From Antedon bifida (taxonomy: Eukaryota > Echinodermata > Crinoidea > Comatulida > Antedonidae): a stretch of DNA of 64,000 nucleotides. The notes beneath the pieces were generated by a model. That model made no database searches. It saw only the letters and a program-made list of their open reading frames with translations, and was not told where the DNA came from. The stretch spans positions 15,047,820 through 15,111,819 of the forward strand of contig OY727096.1 of the NCBI GenBank assembly GCA_963402885.1, in the 5' to 3' direction. The position numbers and the translations under genes were made by a program. This document shows positions 46,701-58,421 of the stretch, in pieces (within the stretch, counting starts at the first letter, position 1; every line of letters starts with the position of its first letter).

Positions 46701-49700
46701 TATATTAAAATGATGATTGAAAAGATATTTTTTTTCTCCTTGAAGCCGGGGGGAAAATAACACTTTTATTTATTTATCTATGTTGCTTATATATCGAGCA
46801 GACTGTATGATACTGAAATTAATTCTGATTTCCACTTCTTTGCTGCTCTAGGGAGGACCTGGTGGATCATCTACAGGATTTGGAAACTTTGAAGAGATAG
46901 GACCATTGGATGTGAATCTTAACCCAAGAAATTCCACATGGGTAAGATAGATAGATAAGTTGCTGGTCTGAACAAACCCTGTTTATGTTCCCTTTCAATC
47001 TAGAAACCAGGAACGGAAGTGATGGTAAAAGGACAAGAGCTAGGCCTAACTAGCCGACATCTTGTCCTTTTGTGGCAGAAAAGAAACCCAATAAAAATCT
47101 TGGCTACATGTTTCAGTTAGTATAAATTTATGTTAAAAATATTATTTATTTACATAAAGTTATGAATAATAATCTATCTAGGTAAAATCAAATTAAATCC
47201 TGAACAACACTGGACGAAGGACATAGAAATGTCCAACAGCTTGTGAAAGTATACATTTAATGATATAGTGTTCCACCAAGGACATAGCAATGTCCAAGTG
47301 ATGAAGGTATGCATTCAATACAATGTTGTACCAAAAGAACATAACAATGTCCGATATTAATCAAGTGTTAGGTTTAAATATGATTTAATATTAAAATACA
47401 GATATTAAAATTGTATGGGACATTTGTTTAATCACTCAGTGATGATTCTTAACTTAAATTATTAATATTTAATAGTTGTCTGCAGCCAACCTATTATTTA
47501 TTGATAATCCGGTTGGAACAGGTTATAGCTACGTAACAGATGAGTCAGCCTACACAACTAACGTAACTGAGATTGCAACAGATCTTATACAAGTGTTGAA
47601 AAATTTCTTTTATTATTATTGCGACTTTAAGGTAATCAGTTTAAAAGAGTTCATGATTATTTTCTGTGGAATGCTTGTTTGACTACACCAACGAAAAAAT
47701 ACCGGCGTTTTCGACTTGTAAGAAGTAGTCTCCGTCCCTCGGCCAGTTAATCAATTGTGATGTCCCTGAGCCTAGCCCTAGTCCTGTATTTTGTACTATG
47801 GTTCATGGTATTCTTCCGAGGCTATTAGTCAAACAAGCATTCATTGCAGATGCATTTCACACCACATTACATCTTCATTCCATCATTTTTAGGTACAAGC
47901 TGCAAATATTTTATTCATTGACAATCCGGTTGGAACTGGTTATAGCTACGTAACAAATGATAATGCCTACACTACAAATGTTGATGAAATTGCTGTAGAC
48001 CTTGTTACCCTGCTAAAACAGTTTTATGTAAAACATTCCGAGTTTAAGGTGAGAAGCTTATTCATACAATCAAATTTGTATCTAACAAATGAAATTAAAA
48101 TCATCCTCATTTATTTATCTCATTTTGTTCATTCTTTATTAAAAAAAAAAACATTCATTGTTTGTACATTTTTAACTTTTGTAATTATTTTGTAAATATA
48201 GATACAGCAGAACCCCTCCTTTGGAACACCTCTATTCAGGGGACATCCCTTTTCAGTTGTCATCCATAGTAAGGGGATACCTCTTTTCAGTTGTCATCCA
48301 TGTTAAGGGGACACCCCTTTTCAGTTGTCATCCATATTAAGGGGACACCCCTATTCAGTTGACAATTTTGATGCACTTGTTTGTACTGGAATTAAGATGT
48401 AGTTAACATTCACCCAATGATTATGTTGAATTGTGTGCTATTAGTATTTTATTTTTACTTGGTGCGTATTTGCAACACAGTAATAGTAGTAGCAGCAGTG
48501 GTGGTAGTAGGATGATACACAGTCGATTCTTTGTGTACCTTGTAGTTTTATATTGTTTTATTCGTATTAAACTAGTCATTTCTGCATCAGAATACTTCAT
48601 TAATTCACAGCTTGTGTCGTTTGTATTGTCATTAAAAACAAGATAAACTGTTCTGTTATCATCTGTTCTTTTACCTGTGAATGTACAGTTCTTTAACTTT
48701 TCTTCAAGTAAAAATTCAAAATATTTTAAATCGGTCTCAAACGTTGGTCCATATTCCTCTATTTTTCTCCAAAAAGTTTCGTTAAATTCTTTATAAAGCT
48801 TAGCATCGGCCCAACTCCATTTGTTAATTGATTCACGTAAGTTATCAGAAATGGTATAGCGTCGTTTATCACTTCGCATCCCTTTTGGAACATACAGAAT
48901 ATCTTCAAAACTAAAACACAAAAGTTTTCTTAATAGTAGCAAAGATTCATTATAATATTCATATATTAAAACAAGATCAAGTTCTTTAGAAATCTTCTTA
49001 ATAGCAGCATCTACCAGATCTTGCTTTTCCATTTTTTTAGGAGCAAACCCAAGATCAAACAGGTTTGGGTTTTTTAGGTAATTTCTCATCCTAAAATGGC
49101 GATATTTGTTTAAAAAGTAGCGGGGTTTAGAAATAAAGTTTTCAAAGCCAGATATTGGTGAAAGGTGAAGAGGTTCAAATAACGTAAAATAACCAAAAAA
49201 GGACTCAATTTGGGTGCGGGGATCTCTGATTATTGTGAAGTATTTTGTTCCATGTTTCATGACTTTTTGCATTTTCTTCTTATCAAAACGAACATGATTG
49301 ACTAGCATGTCATATTTACCAGGATATACCTGCGACGGTTTAAATTTACCGGAGCTTATTACATGCGAATCACGTTTAGGTATTGCAATCGTTAGGTTTC
49401 TAATGTACCCGTATCTCTGTAGTGTTGTTGTTAGTGTTGAACTTCCCGTCTTGTGAGTTTTCAAAAATACAAACATATTATGCGGTTTACACATTTCCTG
49501 ATTGTTCAAATGTAACGGATGAGAAACTGCAGATTTCACCGTAGTATTATTGTGTCGCATTATTGGTAGAAAATGTTTTATAGCAATCCTGTAAAACATT
49601 ACAATTGGAAAACATTAAAACTTGTAAATAGCACGAATGCCATCATAGTCATTGGTCCTTTACATCAAATAAAGGGTCTGTTATTTTTAAACAGATTGTA

Positions 49701-52700
49701 ACTTACTTGTATAGGGTAGTGTTGAGTATTTGGTTGTTAAGCAGATTATTCCAAATTGTGAGTCCAGCGAGAGACAATAAACAATCTAGGTGCACAGTAA
49801 GCTATGCATAGTATTGTTAAGATGTACTACTGTATTCTGTATACCAACATTGTTATGTAAAGTATTGGAGCAAATAACTGAATGTAGGGGTTGGACAATT
49901 CTACAGTGTAGTCCATTTCTATTCATTCTTTATAGTTCTCAACCTAACATTTCCTAATATCAAAAAAAATTAAAAATATACTCACCTTTGTCTACTGAAA
50001 CATACATACAAATATAATAAATACAGTATTCCAATACTTAAGAGAACCAATATGCACCTGGTGTTCAAGCCTAAACATAAATAATCATAAAAGAGCAAGT
50101 TTTTCTTAGTTAGGCCGGGAAAAATATATGGTTCTCTTGGTGCAGGATTTTGTACTTTCATGGCATGTGCAAATGAAACACACTATCAAATTGAGGTTAA
50201 CGGGTCAGTCTAGTTAGTCCTATACTCTGTTAGGCCTTGCAGTATACTTTTACAATAAAATTATAGCAAATCATATTTTGTGAAGTATAAGTAATTTATT
50301 TCTTGAAAATACTGTAACAACGAATGTTAAGATAAGATGCTAAAATACTGTAGATGGCTTTAAATACTCAACTTTTAAATTATTCAACTAATTTCTCCAT
50401 GCCCAAGAAGAATAATCATTGTTAAATCTAAATTTGTAAACCGTTTTACAAAAATTTGCTTACCTTTGTCAAATTTTATTATTGCCATTATTCAGAATTA
50501 AAATTGGAGGTAGCTATACTCAACGTACTGACATTTACTGTAATAACACCTTATGCACTGTGTTCTCAAGTTGTAGGTAAAATTCCTGGGAGAGAGAGAC
50601 ACAGACACCAACACTAACATATTATTAAATGTATGTTTAACCATTCCTGACATGTTCACTAAACTGTGACAATCTGAATTTAGTTAATGCTAAACCCAAT
50701 GATCTGGTATTACAGCATGGTGAAAGTTATAATAATAGATCAATATATCAAATAGTTTTTTTGAATAGGCACCTTTGTGTCATTATAGATTGTCTCAAAT
50801 GGTGAAGGTCATTTACACACCAGTGTATCCCATTGACAATTGACAGAGAGAAAGACAAAAAAGACAATGTGGATTACAGTATTATAAAGTTAATTGGTCA
50901 GAGTATCTAGTACAATTACATTAGAGTACAGCAAAACATCCGACCAATTAACTTAGCTCCCTGCCGAAAAGCTATTTAAATTATTATTACAGTTACATAA
51001 ACTGAAAAGTACTTACAGTTAACAGATCCATTATAGGTTTTTATATTTATTATTCAATATTAACTGTTATATATCATAACCCTTTAAACATCCAATATGA
51101 CATCATCTTTGATGGAAGGCCCCTTAAACACCAAATATGACATCAGGGGCCTTCCATCGATGGAAGGCCCTTTAAACATCTAATATCACACCATCTTTGA
51201 CGGAAGGCCCCCTTCAACATCCAATATGGCATCATCATTGATGGAAGGCCCCTTAAACATCCAATATGGCATCATCTTTGATGGAAGGCCCTTTAAAACA
51301 TCCAATATCGCATCATCATTGATGGAAGGCCCCTTTAAACATCCAATATGGCATCATCATTGATGAAAGGCCCCTTTAAACACCCAATATGGCATCATCT
51401 TTGACGGAAGGCCCCCTTCAACATCCAATATGGCATCATCATTGATGGAAGGCCCCTTAAACATCCAATATGGCATTATCTTTGATGGAAGGCCCTTTAA
51501 AACATCCAATATGGCATCATCTTTGATGGAAGGCCCTTTAAAACATCCAATATCGCATCATCATTGATGGAAGGCCCCTTTAAACATCCAATATGGCATC
51601 ATCATTGATGGAAGGCACCTTTAAACATCAAATATGACATCATCATTGATGAAAGGCCCCTTTAAACACCCAATATGGCATCATCTTTGATGGAAGGCTC
51701 CTTTAAACATCCAATATCGCATCATCATTGATGGAAGGCCCCTTTAAACATCCAATATGGCATCATCATTGATGAAAGGCCCCTTTAAACACCCAATATG
51801 GCATCATCTTTGATGGAAGGCTCCTTTAAACATCCAACATCGCATCATCTTTGATGGAAGGCCCCTTCAACATCCAATATGACATCATCTTTGATGGAAG
51901 GCCCCTTTAAACATCCAATATGACATCATCATTGATGGAAGCCCCTTTAAACATCCAATATGGCATCACCTTTGGTCTTTGATGGCAGAAGCCTTCTACA
52001 CTGTATTGAAGAAATCTTTATTAACCTGTTTCATTCTTTCAGACTATTCCATTGTATATTTTCTGTGAATCTTACGGAGGCAAAATGACAGCTGCGTTCA
52101 GTCAGGCCATTTTAAAGGTATTTAGACAAACTAAGAGTGGATTGCAAGAATGTCTTATTTTATAGAGGCTTAGGCTTAGGCCATTCCAATCCATCTTTAC
52201 AGGGGCGTAGCCAGTTGGTGCAGGGTCATGGGGATCCCTTTGGACACCAACTATACAGAGAAGGAAAGTCAAGAAAATGAATATTTGATATACAGTAACT
52301 TTTTTGGTAGGAAATGAAAGAAGGAAGACTTTCTGTTGACTTCAGAGGCTTAGCTTTAGGAGACTCATGGATATCACCAATAGGTAACTATCACTAAACA
52401 TACCTCTGCCAAGGGATGACCTCCAAAATAAAAAATTGTTGATGGGAGACTTCTCTATACATCCAATCATCTTTGGTTTTGATAGGAATGTTAGAACAAT
52501 TCAGATTCCTTTCATTGACTAAAAACCAACCTAACTATGGTAGGTGTCTAATATCTCCTCACCTAAAGCTCTCACTGGGGCACCCATCATTTTATCATTT
52601 ACAAATTAAAAGTACAATACTTAATTGGTATTATAATTCCAAATATGTAAGCAAAGTGAATATTCCATAGTTAAATAATAATAATCACTGATAGAACATT

Positions 52701-55700
52701 GTACAACATGTATGCCTAGAATAAAGGTAATACACTGCATTTGTTCAGTAAATGGTCCTTTCTCCATTACTGCGTTCTTCTGCTGAGTAGATCAAATAAA
52801 TCAATCTATATAACGTATATTAAAGTTAATAGTGCCTACAGGTACAGTACAGTAATTATAAGTCACAGAGTCTGTACAGCATGTATGCCTAGAATAAGGT
52901 TGTAAAAGTACTGGTAAAACTAGAAAGCCACTCCGAGAGTGAATACCTTCGCCTATTGTAAAATTCTCCACCATAAGATTTCTCCGGAAAAATATATATA
53001 TATATATTTGTGTGTGTCTTAATGCTGTTTGTGATTTAGGCTAATTTCACTATAAGCATGTGTATGCGAGTTTGGTGTAATGGTTATGTAACAAGCCTTT
53101 CAATTAACAATAGCTTCAGTTGACTAATAATAGAACAGCAATGCGAAAATCAAACGAGTGAATTTGAAAAGAAATAGGTTAAATTTTTTAACTACTCGCA
53201 TCAAAAAATGTGCACATTAAATCAAATTATGTTTTAAAATTACAAATCACAAATTATAACTTTTGCCTCTTTTACAAAAATGAAGTCTTTTGGACAAGTA
53301 GTTCACGAGAAAATTCAGTTTACTTGTTACTTTAAGACTGCTCGCCGGCTTTTGAATAATTCTGTCCTATCTTTTAACACTAGCAGGTCTCAAAAGTAAA
53401 TTAAAAATGTTCCAGAATTGGGACCATGGTCCCAAAATTTAATGGAATGGTCCTTGACCACATATCTATCTTTATATTCATTTTGGTAAAGATCTTGTAA
53501 TTACTTTTTGAGTAATCCTGCTAACAAACAAACACACACGATCGATTACATATACCTCCTTGGCAGAGGTAAACAACATGGTCTTACCTACATGACTGCT
53601 TGCCTTCTACTGAGGAGAACAAAAGAAACCCAGAGCTGTTGAGTAACATGTAAATTAGACCACCTGGAATAAAGGAACAATAGTGTGTTAAATTAAGTAC
53701 TAGTGTATTATGTAGTTGTCAACAGCTCCTACTGCAATGTAACTATTTGTGTTTGGATAAATAGTTTTATTCCATCATTGAGAAAAATAATTTGCAAAGA
53801 TTTATTTAATTATATTTCAATTATTTTATTTATTAAAAATTATTTCCATAATATTTGGAACAATTTCTGGTTTGATTTAATACATTATTCTTTATTATAT
53901 TAATTTTATATTTATTTTTATATTTATTTTAATTTAATGATATTAAAGTGTTTTTCTTCATTTTTTTTAAACAGATTATGTAAACACATGGGGACCTTAC
54001 TTGTATCAAACTGTAAGTATTGATAAATAACATATTTTCGGACTCAATTTTATTAACAAATTAATTTATTTCTCAATACAATAAAAGGGGAGGTATGTAG
54101 TTGTGAAACAAACAAACTGAATAGCACATAAATATATAAGTTTTAATTATTGTCAATTTAACTTACTTTGTTTTTCTTTTCTATTTTAGTCACTTCTGGA
54201 CAAGAGAGGACTAGCCTTGGTTACAAAATCTGCCAATGCCACAGAAAATGCTTACAATGATGGCGACTATGAGAAGGCAACCCAGCTGTGGGGTGCAACA
54301 GAAACAGTCATTGCTGAGGTATCATATTTTTTTAGGGTTTTTATGGTTCAGCCGAAACCCCTTTTTAAAATCATTGTTGGAAATTACTATGTACAAATTG
54401 ATCACAATTCAGTTTTACTATGAAGATGACCTTTATCAAATATACAATTATGAATGATTATTTTTATAGAACACAGATAATGTAGATTTCTACAACATTC
54501 TTTTACATGACAACACTAATAATCTATTGTCAATGAAGAAGGCTTCTCATTTACCACCAGAATTGAGTAAGTGCAACAAATAACTTGACATTTTAAAGTG
54601 TTCATCATTTAGAGTTGAACTGCTTGTAGTTTGTTAAAACACAAAGTCACTGATAATAAATAAAAACATTTCGAAAATATTTTCCTTTCCAATTACAGAA
54701 CATTTGTATTTGAGACACGTGTCACGGTTTGAAAGTGACCCATTAACAGAACTCATGAATGGACCAATCAAAAAGAAGCTAGGCATTCCTGACAATGTCA
54801 CATGGGGTGGTATGTTATACAATTTATTGATATTCTGTGTTGAGTATATGATAAAAATGCAAGGTAACTTTTATAGTAGGCCTATTAATATTTAATTAAT
54901 AACTAAGAAATTAAAATTAAAGATGTATTGTCCCTTTGACTAATTCCAAAAAAATAAAAAATAAAATATTTCGAAAAAAAGTGGGTCATTTTGAAGTATC
55001 ATAATAGTTATTAACTTTCACCAAAAATTAGTCGAAAAAAAAAAAATTTAACTGAAACACAGACGTTTTTTTGTTCAAAAAATAACTTTAACTTCCAGTC
55101 AAAGTTTACGATCAAAACATATCGTGACGATTTTCCAGACGAAATGTAATCAAATTAATTTACCTGTTAATTACGTAAACTTGTTGTTTTTGGCTCGAAT
55201 TTTCGACTTAAAGTGAATAACTTTAATATTACTTTGATATGGCCAATTTAAATTTAGAATATTTTTTTTTCTTTTTTGTGTTTCAAGGGACAATACATCT
55301 TTAAGGTATACATATGTTAATTACTTTCAATTCAAATTGTTACTGTTTACAGCTCAGGCAAATGCAGTGTTTGCAAAGCAAGCGGGAGACTTCATGAAAC
55401 CAGTCATTGACATAGGTACAGTATAGGTTCTTGATTTCATATTTTATAGGTTTCTTTATTATGTATGGATTTGGGTAGCCGAGTGGCTAGGACACTTGAT
55501 TATTGTACAGAGACACTCCGGTTCATTTCCCGACAACTCCCAGTCCACTGATCTGTAAAACGAGTGGAGGATAAGGCAGCGTGGAAAGGAACTGGCCAAC
55601 CTACCACTTAATGCGGAAGCTTAGTACAATGAGCTAACAGCTCACCCCACCTTATTATATAACCCTTGACCTAAGATACATACAATTTTACAAATTGCAT

Positions 55701-57052
55701 ACTGGGGCATTAGGCAAATTTAGACAGGGCACACCCCTAAAATAAAACAGTTATTGAAAAACTTCTTATATTTAATGGCACTATTTAAACAATATTTTTA
55801 ACATTATATAGTTGATGACCTTTTGACCAACTCTACCGTTAAAGTTGTGGTGTACAATGGACAATTGGACCTTATATGCGACACTCCAGGTAACAATAGA
55901 TACATAAAACTGTAAATGTAAATATATGGTTTGCTTCATCTTTCTTGTGAAACTGTGAGTTAATAAAGTGATGAACTCAATTTATTAAAGTCATGCCACA
56001 AGTATAATATTGTTATTGTATGTGTGTGCGCCCTGGTGTGTGTAAGCTCTGGAGTTCGACTAGGCGATGTGAAAGTGGTACAATACCTGTACAACAATTG
56101 TCTCAGATAATACTAGGGCCTACTAATAAGCTACTCTATTCCTAGGTACTGAATTATGGGTGGAAAAACTTACGTGGCCTGGCCTGTCTAGCTTTGATGC
56201 ATTGAAGTGGACACCATTGTACACAACTGGCACTCAAACAAAGGCTTTTGTCAAAACATTCAAGAATTTCAGTTTTTACTGGATCATGAACGCAGGACAT
56301 ATGGTGGGTATCTTTAATGTGTGTGTACCGTTTAAGAATGTTCTAGAGTTGTCTACATCAGACTTTATGTGAGGTGCCCATATATGGATATGATGATGTC
56401 ATAATACCATAATTGGGCATAGCACACCCCATATTTGGGAACATCACACTTTTTTCAAACTAGTTTGATAGTGTAGACAGAGCTTAAGGTTATGCTTGAT
56501 TTGCAGACCCTTACAAACAATAATGGGGCTTTCATGGGACGCTGGAGTATGGTTGAGCATCTATTAGGAACAAATAATGACCAAACTGTCATGTTAATTC
56601 ATTAATAATGTATAGCACTTAACCAAATTAAATGTTCTCTAAAGCGCTACAACCACATGGCTCGAACTGGGTAGAAATTACGTCATTCATTGTCCGCATG
56701 CGGAGATATTGGGACACGTGTCCTCGCTGCTCACACCTCGATACAAAGTTTCTAGTTCCAGATGATGACCGATTGACATCAGGTCATCAGTCGTCTCAAA
56801 TCGAAGGCTCCCTACTCTCTTCACCCTTGACAGTGGAAATGATTCAATTTTGTGCTTTACATTTTCTGTTCAGCACTTAGAGGCGCCCTGTATTTTGCAC
56901 TTAATAATAATAAATTGAACATTACTATTATTTATCTGCAATATATGAAGAAAAGTTAAAGACCAATTAAATCCTTTTTATTTCAATAGGTTCCAGCTGA
57001 TGCCCCAGATATGGCTCTGAAGATGTTGAAGATGGTAGTGAAAGACGAGTAG
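43797..57052 (+). CDS. SCPEP1: Retinoid-inducible-type serine carboxypeptidase (S10 family)
   Basis: Fourteen coding exons in phase: 43797-43878, 46167-46333, 46852-46941, 47476-47631 or 47893-48048, 52043-52117, 52311-52383, 53975-54012, 54190-54318, 54470-54566, 54699-54809, 55353-55415, 55812-55889, 56146-56303 and 56990-57052. Product about 459 residues, close to the 452 I recall for human SCPEP1. A signal peptide (MFLKLSKLIFLLSIINIS) is followed by DAYMFWWLYF, GGPGGSSTGFGNFEEIGPLD, DNPVGTGYSYV, CESYGGK, LALGDSWISP, YNGQLDLI and NAGHM. The predicted triad is Ser175, Asp380 and His438. It should remove C-terminal residues from peptides in lysosomes or the secretory route. The nucleophile motif has Cys before Glu-Ser where most relatives have Ser or Gly. 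Introns hold an antisense sulfotransferase gene, a minisatellite and several mobile elements. Confidence 0.93.
43890..44360. repeat. TAGGCCTAG-rich low-complexity sequence
   Basis: Dense overlapping CTAGGCCTA, GCTAGCC and AGGCC words in the first carboxypeptidase intron, interrupted by the TIR element starting at 44175. Confidence 0.6.
44175..44976. mobile_element. TIR element with GTATAAGTCGCAC ends
   Basis: Starts TACCGTATATTTCGGTGTAT followed by AAGTCGCAC and ends with the exact inverse. Inner partial copies of GTGCGTCTTATACACCG lie near both ends. Ends of this type are widespread among animal DNA transposons. No transposase open frame is present. Confidence 0.8.
45030..46110. other. GC-rich island around the TatD-like sequence
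   Basis: The change from AT-rich to GC-rich is abrupt on both sides. Flanks outside the TatD frame (45030-45165 and 45896-46110) are non-coding but share the composition, including CCCGGGTG and GCCACGGCCGGGTG-like words. No clear terminal repeats were found. Confidence 0.65.
45166..45895 (+). pseudogene. TatD-family hydrolase (TATDN2-like) with a broken 5' frame
   Basis: The long open frame from 45236 encodes 219 residues with TatD motifs: IGLHP, ALGEVGLDHN, LHLRG, IFHSF and LLETDAPHFRP. The first metal-binding motif, FDAHFHPDR, lies just upstream (from 45166) in a different frame and directly after a stop codon, so the 5' part is frameshifted. TatD proteins are metal-dependent hydrolases, often nucleases. 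There are no introns, and base composition is near 60% GC where counted, unlike the AT-rich surroundings. It sits in the first intron of the carboxypeptidase gene. Inference: a retrocopy or a mobile-element-borne TatD gene that arrived recently. A sequencing error causing the frame break is possible. Confidence 0.7.
47476..47631 (+). CDS. SCPEP1: Carboxypeptidase exon 4, version a
   Basis: 156 bases, phase 0 to 0, encoding LSAANLLFIDNPVGTGYSYV and a following segment ending NFFYYYCDFK. Acceptor AATAG and donor AAG/GTAATC. It is a duplicate of the exon at 47893-48048. Confidence 0.85.
47893..48048 (+). CDS. SCPEP1: Carboxypeptidase exon 4, version b
   Basis: Also exactly 156 bases, phase 0 to 0, encoding VQAANILFIDNPVGTGYSYV and ending QFYVKHSEFK. 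The last part is closer to the human CHKEF pattern than version a. Using both would insert an extra 52 residues, so mutually exclusive use is expected. Confidence 0.87.
48205..48360. repeat. Tandem repeat related to a GGGGACACC element
   Basis: About four units of AAGGGGACACCCCTTTTCAG plus TTGTCATCCAT. The left edge (GCAGAACCCCTCCTTTGGAA) resembles the end of the small element at 61540-61668. Confidence 0.7.
48421..50161 (-). CDS. Galactose-3-O-sulfotransferase family enzyme (type II Golgi protein)
   Basis: Two exons, 49986-50161 and 48421-49588, join in phase for about 447 residues. A short cytoplasmic head is followed by a signal-anchor helix (about 36-55, CILVLLSIGILYLLYLYVCF). The catalytic domain has the PAPS-binding motifs FLKTHKTGSSTL (about 100-111) and IIRDPRTQIESFFGYF (about 178-193), plus a KYDMLVNHVRF segment seen in this family. 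It should transfer sulfate from PAPS to galactose on glycolipids or glycoproteins in the Golgi. The gene lies wholly inside an intron of the carboxypeptidase gene on the other strand. The C-terminus carries an unusual run (IILLPPLLLLLLLCC) made by a triplet-rich stretch, making it slightly longer than the 423 residues I recall for human GAL3ST1. Substrate specificity cannot be told. Confidence 0.9.
51080..51985. repeat. 41-bp minisatellite in a carboxypeptidase intron
   Basis: About 22 imperfect units with the core CATCCAATATGGCATCATC followed by ATTGATGGAAGGCCCCTTTA. It ends about 60 bases before the exon carrying the catalytic serine. Confidence 0.92.
52920..53575. repeat. Dispersed element ending CCTCCTTGGCAGAGGT
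   Basis: Begins near AGAAAGCCACTCCGAGAGTG and ends with CTAACAAACAAACACACACG and ACCTCCTTGGCAGAGGTAAA. An inverse ACCTCTGCCAAGG lies at about 52402. Ends of this kind recur in many marine animal genomes, probably from non-LTR elements. It contains an AT/GT microsatellite at about 52990-53015. Confidence 0.5.
54921..55300. mobile_element. TTAA-flanked MITE, copy 2
   Basis: Same ends as the element at 6480-6890, with TTAA directly outside (54917-54920 and 55301-55304). It has lost a segment of the interior. Located in a carboxypeptidase intron. Confidence 0.8.
55472..55660 (+). repeat. tRNA-derived SINE, copy 2
   Basis: Starts TTGGGTAGCCGAGTGG, B-box-like CGGTTCATTTCCC, then CTCCCAGTCCACTG, GGAACTGGCCAACC and AGCTAACAGCTC, in the same order as copy 1 at 19502-19690. 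Confidence 0.75.
56330..56490. repeat. Element related to the one at 63488-63592
   Basis: The right end TTTGATAGTGTAGACAGAGC plus TTAA matches the right end of the ZNF207 intron element. The left end is more diverged. Confidence 0.45.
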
Positions 57053-57247
57053 ACAAAAGAGTGCAAATATCATTAGAATCAGTGGTTGGATTCAGGAAAG
57101 CCTCTTTGGTTTTCTTCAGCTCAAGGCAACATACAGCATTGCAACATTTTAGAAGCCACAAGAGTCGAACCACCTTGTACTGGTATCAGCATAACGATAT
57201 AAATATATGTTATTTTTATAGATTTTAATTCTTCTGTTTGTTACTCT

Positions 57248-57410
57248 AAAGCTTGGTTCCCACTAGAACGCAACGCAACAAGCCGCAACGTAACAAGCCG
57301 CAACGTAAGCGAATTGACCAATCACAAGGAATGGTTCGAATAATCCATCAATTGGATTGGTCAATTCGCTGCAGTGCGGCTTACGTCCTTGCGGGAACCA
57401 AGCTTAAAGC
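57248..57410. mobile_element. Small MITE, CGCAACG family, copy 3
   Basis: Ends GCTTGGTTCCCACTAGAACG and the inverse-type GCGGGAACCAAGC form a clear inverted pair, around GAATTGACCAATCACAAGG. It lies in the 3' UTR of the carboxypeptidase. Confidence 0.75.
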
Positions 57411-57587
57411 AATATTTCAATTTTAATCTCAGTTTTTGTTAATTGTATGGAACTATTGTGCAATTAAAAAATGTACAGTACTATTTTAGCAAATAATTAG
57501 AGACTGATTACTCATTTATATAAGGCCATTTTAAACCAAAGAACCTCTTCTAAATGGTAGAATGTTATATAGACATACACTGCACTC

Positions 57588-57593
57588 AATAAA
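57588..57593 (+). terminator. SCPEP1: Poly(A) signal candidate for the carboxypeptidase
   Basis: AATAAA about 540 bases after the stop codon, the clearest in the expected position. Confidence 0.5.
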
Positions 57594-58421
57594 GCACAAA
57601 ACAAGCAATTACTTGTACTGTATTTCCATTTATTTAGCCTAGTCATTTCCAACAATTTTAAGGCTAATTTAAAAAGACGAGCGATAACAGTAAACCGCGT
57701 AGCTTGTAGAGCCTGTATCTATCATGAGCAGGTTTCCGCTCAACCGCCCGTCTGTTCTGCGTTTTGTGTAAATGGTCATAAGAAATAACATTCTATATTT
57801 TTGTTTCCTGCTATGTAAATTGGCCTTTTATGCAACAAAAACCACACAATTATTTTGGTATACCTCAAGGTGAACTTTGGTCAAATAGATTTATCAAGTT
57901 CATACAATTTTAAATTGTGATGTATAAAAACCATTGCGAGTGGCACTCTTGGTCATGCTGGCGTAAATGAATACACTTTGTTCAACATTTCTGCATCAGA
58001 GTACTGCCTCTTTATACAGTGCATACCTACACACACGATCCCAGATTGTTTATAATTCAGTTTTTATTAAATATCACTTCCTTTATTAAGTTGCTAGGCA
58101 AGTATTGTTTTTTGCAATTTATAATTCCAGGGTCTACAACGATGCAGTTCCTTATATTCTGTGGTAAAAGACCACATTTTTCTTTGTCAACATCCATTTG
58201 CATTCAGAGAAAAAAAAATGCAATTGTTATGTAAATCTCAACTCTGACCTGAACACACATGCCACAGTTCATCAGTTGTTGAGCATCAGAAGAAAAGTAA
58301 ACTTGTTTACACAACATTTTGGTAGTTGACATTATGCACTAGTTGTGTTCTTCGACAATGCAAAAGATATTTAACATAGTCCATCACGAATGATGAGAGT
58401 TTCAATAACATAAAAATTCGC

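Noticed and set aside
56632..56880. 82-codon open frame in a carboxypeptidase intron
   Set aside because: The sequence is followed by an AATAATAATAAA tail and looks like a retroelement fragment, but I could not assign a family, so it is not listed as a gene.
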